A stretch of DNA of 6,502 bases. It comes from Clostridiales bacterium (GTDB lineage: Bacteria > Bacillota > Clostridia > Christensenellales > JAISNN01). The translations under genes were made by a program, and so were the position numbers. Shown one piece after another: positions 1 through 4,857 of the stretch. The notes beneath the pieces were generated by a model that had not been told where the DNA came from, did no database searches, and was given only the letters and a program-made list of their open reading frames with translations. Positions within the stretch are counted from its first letter, which is position 1. Each line of letters opens with the position of its first letter. The stretch is from positions 1-6,502 of the forward strand of contig JAITOQ010000100.1 in assembly GCA_031289865.1 (NCBI GenBank), in the 5' to 3' direction.

Positions 1-1
1 A

Positions 2-724
2 GATGATGCCACCAGCTATTATCAAGAATATACCAATATCCCTATTATGCATGATTTGGAACCGTTGCTAAAGAACTCAAAAATAATAACGGTATATATA
101 GAAGGGGTGGGTTCTGTCAAATATGGGAAAGATGATGTATTAAAAGGAGCCGGACTTGGTTCGAATAAGAACAAAACAGGCATACCTTCAAAAATACAAA
201 GGGCAATGGATGAAATAATAGAAAAAACAAATGACCTGATAGACTCACAAACGGAAACTTGCGGTAAAGTCAAAGTATCCGTATTCGGTTTCAGCCGGGG
301 TTCTGCCGTTGCCCGGAACTTTGTGTCAAAAAAAGGAGAGTTGGCACAACTGCTCAAAATCGCTCAAAGGAATATTACTTACACCTTTGTCGGTATTTTT
401 GATACGGTTTCGGCGGTATTTTTAGAAAACGATTCCTATAATCACATTTCAATCAAAGGTGATAATGTAGCGGAATTCCAGTTGGCTATGGGTGCCCATG
501 TACAAAAAGCAGTTCAGCTGACAGCCGCAGATGAGTACCGAGAAAAGTTTGCCCTTACCAATATCAAAAGTTCCATTGATGCCGGTGTTGGTTTCGAAAT
601 GGAAGTGCCCGGTTCTCATTGCGACGTGGGAGGCGGATTTTTGGACAATGAGAAAGAACATATAGACGAGACGCTTTACTATCCTCAACAGTCGGAATTT
701 ATACATAAATTTATAGAGCAATAA
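2..724 (+). CDS. DUF2235 / Tle1-type alpha/beta-hydrolase, 3' part (5' end outside window)
   Basis: The reading frame is open from base 2, so the gene starts before the window; about 240 residues are visible. It shows the signature of the DUF2235 (Tle1 phospholipase-like) family. The nucleophile elbow G-F-S-R-G has its Ser codon at 293-295 and is followed by SAVAR. An FDTV motif (Asp codon 401-403) matches the family's acid position. HCDVGGGF (His codon 617-619) matches the family H-x-D-V-G-G-G catalytic histidine. A Ser-Asp-His hydrolase is therefore inferred. Characterised Tle1 members are phospholipases delivered by type VI secretion, but many DUF2235 proteins have no known substrate and nothing here shows a secretion system. 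Only about 35 residues follow the catalytic His, which is short for the family and may be a truncation. The N-terminal strand that usually carries the FDGT-like motif lies off the window. No convincing terminator follows the stop. The next gene is convergent with a 6-bp gap. Confidence 0.85.
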   Translation, partial: DDATSYYQEYTNIPIMHDLEPLLKNSKIITVYIEGVGSVKYGKDDVLKGAGLGSNKNKTGIPSKIQRAMDEIIEKTNDLIDSQTETCGKVKVSVFGFSRGSAVARNFVSKKGELAQLLKIAQRNITYTFVGIFDTVSAVFLENDSYNHISIKGDNVAEFQLAMGAHVQKAVQLTAADEYREKFALTNIKSSIDAGVGFEMEVPGSHCDVGGGFLDNEKEHIDETLYYPQQSEFIHKFIEQ

Positions 725-730
725 CTCTAT

Positions 731-949
731 CTAAATTAAATTATAACACTTCATAAGAAAAAAATCAATAAGAATATGTAAAATTGTATGAAAAATCGTA
801 ATCGTTTTTTCAAAAAAATAAAAAACCCACGAAACCGTTACGCTCGCAATCAATACGACTTCTGCAATAGCTGAAATCAAAGAAATAAGCTTTTGTTTTT
901 GTGTCAATCTATTTATGAATGCCGCAATGCTTTTGAAAAAATTATTCAT
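731..949 (-). CDS. small hydrophobic membrane protein, unrecognised (72 aa)
   Basis: I do not recognise this protein. The start is set at the ATG at 949-947 because AAAGGAGA lies about 7 nt upstream on the minus strand; the frame stays open 13 codons further upstream but without support there. The product begins with a short polar/amphipathic stretch containing RLTQKQK and then has a long hydrophobic segment (about residues 21-46, LISLISAIAEVV onward) that could span the membrane once. The C-terminal part is also hydrophobic and AT-rich in codons. The stop lies 6 bp from the stop of the convergent DUF2235 gene. A terminator-like hairpin ends just upstream of its ribosome binding site. Size and hydrophobicity would fit a small membrane protein, holin-like peptide or type I toxin, but none of these is shown. 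The good Shine-Dalgarno is the main argument that the gene is real. Confidence 0.45.
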   Translation of the reverse strand: MNNFFKSIAAFINRLTQKQKLISLISAIAEVVLIASVTVSWVFYFFEKTITIFHTILHILIDFFLMKCYNLI

Positions 950-972
950 GACATTCTCCTTTTTGTTTAAAT

Positions 973-1012
973 AAAAAAGCCGCCGCAAGTCCTATTCCGG
1001 ACCCGTGGTGGC
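973..1012 (-). terminator. hairpin with U-tract upstream of the 72-aa ORF
   Basis: Nested stems are seen: GCCGCCGC (979-986) against GTGGTGGC (1005-1012), with an inner GTCC/GGAC stem (989-992 and 999-1002). On the minus strand the structure is followed at once by six T (978-973). It could end transcription from the PH-domain gene, or act as an attenuator for the small gene whose ribosome binding site begins about 13 nt further on. The outer stem has two G-T pairs, which become A-C mismatches on the minus strand, so folding is better in plus-strand RNA, where the nearest U-run (1022 onward) is about 10 nt away. Direction is therefore uncertain. Confidence 0.5.
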
Positions 1013-1174
1013 TATTGTACCGTGTTTTTTTGTTTAATACAGCCTACGTTTGAGATTCTTTGCTTTTACTGGACGACACCTACTTTTCTTTTATCCGCAA
1101 TTATCAGTGAACGGGCTCTAAAGCCAATAATTACCCTTATATCGGTTGCAAATTTGGATGCAACGTCACATTGC

Positions 1175-1669
1175 TCAAACAATTCTATTATACTTCAGTC
1201 TTTTAAGCTGCGCCGTCACTTGTGCGGAATCCTTGACAAACTTGATTTTCAATCTGCCTCTATACTTTGTGAGGACGTAGAGCGCGTAGGAGTCGTAGCT
1301 TGTCGCGGACAAAAACCAATCGTTTAGCTTGACTTCCAAAACGTCCTTTTGTTCCATGACTATCTCGCGTCTTTTATGCGGAAAAAATATCACTTTACCG
1401 GGCTCGACCGCAATCAAATTATGCGGATAGCAAAACCACGAAATCAACCGTATCAACCCGACGATGAGGAGCGGCGCGGCGACGCCCGCTTCGATAAACG
1501 ACACGATTCCTAATTCCTCGCCGTTTAAGACGGGCAAAAGAAAGAGTACTAAAAGCCCCGCTCCCGCCAGCGTAATTGCCAACTGAACTAACAGACTAAA
1601 CTTAGACTTCACCCCGATGACAACCCTATTGCCGTATGTGTCGGAATACACCCTTGAAATTTTTTTCAT
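1175..1669 (-). CDS. two-helix membrane protein with bacterial PH-like domain (164 aa)
   Basis: The start is the ATG at 1669-1667, preceded by GGGAG about 7 nt upstream; an upstream TTG at 1699 in the same frame lies within the leader hairpin and is unlikely. Residues about 24-48 and 54-80 are hydrophobic and probably form two transmembrane helices. They are followed by a cytoplasmic C-terminal part (about 84-160) of alternating beta-like segments, VIFFPHKRREIVMEQKDV onward, ending in a helix-like AQLKRL. Two helices followed by a small beta-rich domain with a terminal helix resembles bacterial PH-domain membrane proteins; this is family-level resemblance by eye, and no substrate or partner is known. 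A strong promoter lies upstream at 1716-1744, so the gene is probably transcribed alone rather than with cca. Confidence 0.7.
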   Translation of the reverse strand: MKKISRVYSDTYGNRVVIGVKSKFSLLVQLAITLAGAGLLVLFLLPVLNGEELGIVSFIEAGVAAPLLIVGLIRLISWFCYPHNLIAVEPGKVIFFPHKRREIVMEQKDVLEVKLNDWFLSATSYDSYALYVLTKYRGRLKIKFVKDSAQVTAQLKRLKYNRIV

Positions 1670-1715
1670 AGACAACTCCCCGTCATTGCTTTTTTGCAAT
1701 ACACTTAGCGATTAT

Positions 1716-1744
1716 ATTATACATTATTTTTATAGGTTATGCAA
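1716..1744 (-). promoter_or_regulatory. sigma-A type promoter for the PH-domain gene
   Basis: Minus strand TTGCAT (1744-1739), a 17-bp spacer, and TATAAT (1721-1716). Transcription would start near 1709, giving a leader of about 40 nt. That leader contains a small perfect hairpin (ATTGC/GCAAT, 1685-1700, loop of six) directly upstream of the GGGAG ribosome binding site of the gene starting at 1669. Confidence 0.75.
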
Positions 1745-1810
1745 TACCTTTTTTTATTTTTTGTGAAAAAATTCTTTCACGACTTTCTATTGAAGCGCAG
1801 CGACACATTA

Positions 1811-1845
1811 CTTTTCAACTTTCCACTTTCAACTTTCAATTTTTA
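1811..1845 (-). repeat. heptanucleotide tandem repeat overlapping the cca stop
   Basis: On the minus strand the end of cca runs into degenerate tandem copies of a 7-bp unit: GAAAGTT, GAAAGTG, GAAAGTT, GAAAAGT. The cca codons for Glu-Ser and the TGA stop (1831-1829) are read from this repeat, so it supplies the present C-terminus. Confidence 0.7.
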
Positions 1846-3349
1846 AAAGCATTACCGCTCGCTTCAACTGTTCTTCATACGTCCCCAATCCTTTTTCCGT
1901 CGCGCAAGCTCTCAAAACCCCTTTCAAAGCCCTGCCGATTTCCGCGCCCGTGCCTCCCGCCCGTTTGAGGTCGTTTCCGTTGATTTTGAGTTCCCCGACC
2001 GAAAAAGGAATCCCTTCTTTTTTCATATCGTAAAAAATCCGTTTCATCTTTTCGGCTGAATCGCATTCGTCGCCGACTACCCCTTTTGCCGCATAATCTG
2101 CGCGTTTTAATTCGGCGAGGTCGAGCGCGATACTTTCATTTTCTTGCAAAAAGAGCCTAACCTTGTTTGTGCTTGTCTTTCCGTCGATGTCAAACATATG
2201 GTGTCGAATCAACTCGAGCGTATGTCGGACGACCGCGATCGGAAATTTCAAGCCGTCTTGTCCGAGCCTTTTTTTTGCTATCTCCACGCTATACGCCGCG
2301 TGGTCGTGCATATTCCCGTGTTCACGAAAACACGGAGGCTTTCCTATATCGTGAAAAAGCGCGGAAAGCCGTATCTCCTTCGGCGCGTTTGCGACGGTAT
2401 AGAGGGTATGTGTGAATACGTCGTACTTGTGATATTTTGCGGTCTGTTCATACCCTACGCAATCTTGAAATTCGGATACTATACGCCCTAAAACGCCGAT
2501 ATCGGACAAGAGCTTCAGCCCTCTGTACGGCGCGTCCTTGCGCCTTGCGCCCGACTCGTCAGACTCCAATATTTTGACCAATTCGCCGCGAATCCGCTCC
2601 CCCGAAATATCACATATAAGGTCGGAATGCGCGACCGCCGCCGCGTAAGTTTCGCGCTCTATCTCAAAGCCGTACTCAGCCGCAAACCGCACCAGCCTCA
2701 TCAACCTCAATCCGTCCTCGCCCAAAGTTTTTTCGGGCGCGGCGCAAGTCCTAAGAATACGGTTTTTAATATCCTCCGTCCCGCCCGTCGGATCTATCAC
2801 GCGCTTGTTCTTTAGATCGTAATACAGTGCGTTCACCGTAAAATCCCGCCGCAGCGCGTCCTCGGCTATATCGTTTGTAAAAACGACCTCGTTCGGCACA
2901 TGCTGTCCCTTTTTAAAATCACTCGCCTCTATACCGCGGATTTCCGCCCCGTTCGGCACACTGTTTTCCTCTTCTATACCTCGGCACACCGCATATCGTC
3001 CCGCCCCGTTCGGCATACTGTTTTCCGCTTCTATACCGCGTGCCGCCTTACCCGCAAAGCCGTGTCCCGTATTCCCCGAAATATCATAGTTGTCCCGACG
3101 AAACGTCGTATATTCGTATTCCTTTCCGTCAAGCGCGAGCAAAAGCGTCCCCACACGCGGATTTACGGGCTTGACCGTCAGTCCGTCCCCCGCGAGCCTC
3201 ATGACCTCTTCGGGTATCGGCTCCCCCGCCAAATCAATATCCGACGGCGGTATCTTGAGAATCGCATTCCGCACAGATCCCCCTACCGCATACAACGTAT
3301 GCGGCTCAAATCTCTCCGCTATTTTTTGAAGCGTCGGATCATGAAACAC
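1829..3349 (-). CDS. cca: CCA tRNA nucleotidyltransferase (class II, HD-domain type), with repeat insertion
   Basis: Adds or repairs the 3'-CCA end of tRNAs in the cytoplasm from CTP and ATP. The 506-residue protein has the nucleotidyltransferase head: AVGGSVRN (21-28) and catalytic DIDLA (Asp37, Asp39) as motif A, RRDFTVNA (167-174) as motif B, DPTGGTEDI (186-194), and the template-motif region EDGLR (211-215). An HD domain follows with LFHDIGK (His333-Asp334) and MHDHAAYS. The start is GTG at 3349-3347, supported by AAGGAG 6 nt upstream. Between motifs A and B, in the region known in class II enzymes as the flexible loop, about 50 extra residues (roughly 97-148) are built of RGIEA repeats; the normal sequence resumes at HVPNEVVFTNDI. 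The enzyme is longer than typical homologues for this reason. All motifs are intact, so it is probably active. Its own promoter and a leader terminator lie upstream. Confidence 0.95.
   Translation of the reverse strand: MFHDPTLQKIAERFEPHTLYAVGGSVRNAILKIPPSDIDLAGEPIPEEVMRLAGDGLTVKPVNPRVGTLLLALDGKEYEYTTFRRDNYDISGNTGHGFAGKAARGIEAENSMPNGAGRYAVCRGIEEENSVPNGAEIRGIEASDFKKGQHVPNEVVFTNDIAEDALRRDFTVNALYYDLKNKRVIDPTGGTEDIKNRILRTCAAPEKTLGEDGLRLMRLVRFAAEYGFEIERETYAAAVAHSDLICDISGERIRGELVKILESDESGARRKDAPYRGLKLLSDIGVLGRIVSEFQDCVGYEQTAKYHKYDVFTHTLYTVANAPKEIRLSALFHDIGKPPCFREHGNMHDHAAYSVEIAKKRLGQDGLKFPIAVVRHTLELIRHHMFDIDGKTSTNKVRLFLQENESIALDLAELKRADYAAKGVVGDECDSAEKMKRIFYDMKKEGIPFSVGELKINGNDLKRAGGTGAEIGRALKGVLRACATEKGLGTYEEQLKRAVMLLKIES
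2888..3040 (-). repeat. three in-frame RGIEA repeats inside cca
   Basis: Three direct repeat units lie in the coding sense. Unit 1 (3040-3002, residues 104-116) and unit 2 (2983-2945, residues 123-135) are each 39 bp and match at 36 of 39 bases. Unit 3 (2938-2888, residues 138-154) shares the same start (RGIEA) and end (VPNE) with a longer middle. Peptides: RGIEAENSMPNGA, RGIEEENSVPNGA, RGIEASDF...VPNE. Unit starts are 57 and 45 bp apart, so the frame is always kept. The DNA core CGCGGTATAGAAGCG recurs in tilS. Confidence 0.8.
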
Positions 3350-3367
3350 GATATCTCCTTTATAATC

Positions 3368-3395
3368 AAAAAACCGCCCGTAAGGGCGGTTTTTT
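3368..3395 (-). terminator. intrinsic terminator hairpin in the cca leader (attenuator candidate)
   Basis: Perfect inverted repeat: AAAAAACCGCCC (3368-3379), loop GTAA, GGGCGGTTTTTT (3384-3395). On the minus strand a GC stem is followed by six T, a textbook intrinsic terminator. It lies between the consensus promoter at 3448-3476 and the cca ribosome binding site, and the U-tract ends 18 nt before the GTG. It is symmetric and could also act on plus-strand transcripts, but no plus-strand gene reads into it. Confidence 0.8.
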
Positions 3396-3447
3396 CGCTT
3401 TTTACTTACGCACCGAAAGGGTTTTTATCCTCGTTTTCGACGCTATC

Positions 3448-3476
3448 ATTATAACAATCCGCTCACGGAATGTCAA
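3448..3476 (-). promoter_or_regulatory. consensus sigma-A promoter for cca
   Basis: Minus strand TTGACA (3476-3471), 17-bp spacer, TATAAT (3453-3448): a full consensus match. The expected start is near 3441, giving a leader of about 90 nt to the cca GTG that includes the terminator hairpin at 3368-3395. Confidence 0.85.
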
Positions 3477-3482
3477 GAAAAA

Positions 3483-3532
3483 CAAAGGGCTTTGTTTTGC
3501 CCCCAAGCCTCTTTTTCTTTTATAAAAAGAGG
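3483..3532 (-). terminator. probable terminator region of the membrane-protein gene
   Basis: Just past the stop of the 384-aa gene, the minus strand has a 9-bp perfect but AT-rich hairpin (CCTCTTTTT 3508-3516 with AAAAAGAGG 3524-3532). A short GGGC/GCCC hairpin (3487-3490 with 3499-3502) follows, and then TTTGTTTTTC. The second stem is only 4 bp, so termination is plausible but not strong. Confidence 0.45.
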
Positions 3533-3539
3533 TTAGTTT

Positions 3540-4694
3540 TTAGGCTTTTGTAATTGTGTAGCTAATTTTAACGTATTGTTCTTTAAACATATTATCAAAA
3601 GTAATACCGTCGAATACTCCTCCTAAATCAACAAGAGTTTCAAAGTATGTTGTTGCTCCTGCCGTTAAACTTGTTATATTTGCGTATCCGTAATGTGTTT
3701 TGTTGTTTTGCACATCGTAGATTATTACTGTTATTTTTATATTTGTTTGGATAAATAATGTTGTATTTGTAATATTCCCTTTGCATAATGCGGCATGGGT
3801 TGGCGGAAATACTCCCGTTAATTTTTCTTCCGCACTTGTGTTTGTAATTGAAAATCTATTTTGAAAAGGTACTGAATCGGGATTAGGCGTTTGTTCGTTT
3901 GATCCTTGCTCTGTGTTTTGGTTGGTTTTTCCTATTTGGGTTTGTATGTATGGTATGATAAAGTATGCCGCTATTGATATACAAATTAAAGATATGCAAA
4001 TTTTTAACCCGGTTCTTTTTTTTCGTTTCGGTTGTTCTGTTATTTGTTTTGGTTGTTCTGCTATCGGTTTAGATTTTTCTGTTATCGGTTTAGGTGTTTC
4101 GCTTATTATAAGTTGTTCTGCGATAAGAGCAGAGGTATCTCTATTTTGTGTTTGTTGTATTTCTTTTGAAAACAATGTCGTTCTGCTGTCTTCGCAAACT
4201 TTTTTTCTGTTTTTGTTTAATAGGTTTATTTTTTGATTATATTCGTTGATTTTCGTGTTGAATAATTTTAGTTCTTTTTCGTTCTCGTTTATTTGTTTTC
4301 TTTTGTATAGTAGGTATGCTATAAAAAATCCTATTAGTACTACTGACATTATGATCCATGCTATTTTATAATTTGCTGTAAAAGCTATTAGTATACAAAT
4401 AGTTGTCGCTATTAATAGTATAATTCCTATTGCTACACCTGAGCTTATTTCGTTTGGTTTTGTTTTTTCAAATTCTTTTTTTTCTTTTTTTGTCTTTTCT
4501 ATTTCCTTTGTTATGTCTCTATACTCTATTTCAAATTTCAATAATTCGTTATAAATAGGATTTTGTGTTTCTCTTGACATGGTTATTCTGTTTTCGGATA
4601 TGCTCAGTAATTCCCACCCGAATGATTCATTGTCATAAGTTATTTGTTTTTGTTCTTGTGTTTCGCAATCTATTATTTTAGATTCTCTTGACAT
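3540..4694 (-). CDS. unrecognised three-helix membrane protein with charged coiled-coil and exposed C-terminal domain (384 aa)
   Basis: The ATG at 4694-4692 is preceded by AGAGGAA about 7 nt upstream. An N-terminal soluble part (1-50, with a GWELLSISENRITMSRE segment) leads into a highly charged helix (about 55-80, rich in KE). Two transmembrane helices follow (about 85-107 and 110-130), then a polar helix (131-170), three seven-residue Pro/Lys repeats (201-221), a basic KRKKR (223-227), and a third transmembrane helix (230-250). By the positive-inside rule the 251-384 domain faces outside; its beta-rich pattern with VIIYDVQNN and SLTAGATTYFE resembles FxLYD-like extracellular domains, a tentative match by eye. 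The gene is strongly AT-rich compared with cca and tilS, suggesting separate origin. Its promoter carries a palindromic operator, and the divergent XRE protein is the obvious candidate regulator. Function unknown. Confidence 0.8.
   Translation of the reverse strand: MSRESKIIDCETQEQKQITYDNESFGWELLSISENRITMSRETQNPIYNELLKFEIEYRDITKEIEKTKKEKKEFEKTKPNEISSGVAIGIILLIATTICILIAFTANYKIAWIIMSVVLIGFFIAYLLYKRKQINENEKELKLFNTKINEYNQKINLLNKNRKKVCEDSRTTLFSKEIQQTQNRDTSALIAEQLIISETPKPITEKSKPIAEQPKQITEQPKRKKRTGLKICISLICISIAAYFIIPYIQTQIGKTNQNTEQGSNEQTPNPDSVPFQNRFSITNTSAEEKLTGVFPPTHAALCKGNITNTTLFIQTNIKITVIIYDVQNNKTHYGYANITSLTAGATTYFETLVDLGGVFDGITFDNMFKEQYVKISYTITKA
4032..4094 (-). repeat. three 21-bp tandem repeats in the membrane-protein gene
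   Basis: Residues 201-221 read PKPITEK, SKPIAEQ, PKQITEQ: three seven-residue units encoded by 21-bp direct repeats with the shared pattern AAA-xxx-ATA-xCA-GAA. They form a proline/lysine-rich linker just before the basic stretch and third transmembrane helix, so copy number could vary without breaking the frame. Confidence 0.65.
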
Positions 4695-4697
4695 AAT

Positions 4698-4757
4698 TTA
4701 TTCCTCTGTTCTTAAGGCTTTTATATTTACTCCGTTATTTTCAAGCATTCCTTCCAT
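4698..4757 (-). CDS. short leader reading frame ending in NIKALRTEE (XRE-like fragment or leader peptide, 19 codons)
   Basis: An ATG at 4757-4755 (alternative ATG at 4748-4746, with GGAAGGA directly before it) opens a 19-residue frame. It ends at TAA 4700-4698, one codon before the ATG of the 384-aa gene and in the same frame. Its last nine residues, NIKALRTEE, are identical to residues 8-16 of the divergent XRE protein. The codons differ at five positions (TTA/CTC counted as two), all synonymous. This peptide is a common sort of first helix in XRE regulators, so the frame could be the remnant of a second regulator gene, or a translated leader peptide coupled to the downstream start. There is no independent proof that it is translated. 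The frame is also open upstream back through the promoter, which the expected transcript would not contain. Confidence 0.35.
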   Translation of the reverse strand: MEGMLENNGVNIKALRTEE

Positions 4758-4794
4758 ACACCATTCTGTAGGGTCTATTTTTGACCTTAACCCT

Positions 4795-4823
4795 ATTATA
4801 TAGACATTTTGTGTCTATGTCAA
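4795..4823 (-). promoter_or_regulatory. consensus promoter of the membrane-protein gene
   Basis: Minus strand TTGACA (4823-4818), exactly 17 bp, TATAAT (4800-4795). The expected start is near 4788, giving a leader of about 94 nt that includes the short NIKALRTEE frame. The spacer is occupied by a palindrome (operator candidate). Confidence 0.87.
4798..4820. promoter_or_regulatory. palindromic operator in the promoter spacer, likely XRE binding site
   Basis: Inverted repeat TAGACA (4801-4806), TTTTG, TGTCTA (4812-4817). It extends to 9-bp arms over 4798-4820 with one mismatch (4799 against 4819). It fills the whole spacer between -35 and -10 of the minus promoter, so a bound dimer should block RNA polymerase. 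Short-arm palindromes with a small central spacer are typical for Cro/cI-like HTH dimers. The adjacent divergent XRE gene is the natural candidate; this link is inferred. Confidence 0.7.
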
Positions 4824-4857
4824 GTATTTTTAGAAAGAAATCGTCTAAAATATTTTT

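Noticed and set aside
796..818. TGAAAAA/TTTTTCA inverted repeat after the DUF2235 gene
   Set aside because: Almost pure A/T, inside the small convergent ORF, no GC stem; not a credible terminator.
1022..1327. Plus-strand open frame of 101 codons
   Set aside because: It runs antisense into the PH-domain gene, has no ribosome binding site, and begins in a T-run; a shadow frame.
1763..1780. GTGAAA/TTTCAC hairpin downstream of cca
   Set aside because: Only 6 bp and AT-rich, with a run of A rather than T after it on the minus strand; not convincing as the cca terminator.
2396..2409. GGTATAGAGGG on the plus strand as a further copy of the RGIEA DNA core
   Set aside because: It is inverted, about 10 bases only, and encodes the conserved HTLYTVA segment of cca on the other strand; chance match.
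2900..3454. Plus-strand open frame of 184 codons across the cca repeat region
   Set aside because: Antisense to well-supported cca motifs and through its promoter and terminator; arginine/proline-rich shadow translation produced by the repeats.
4032..4094. Possible CRISPR-like direct repeats
   Set aside because: Units are 21-bp tandem codon repeats without spacers and encode an in-frame protein linker.
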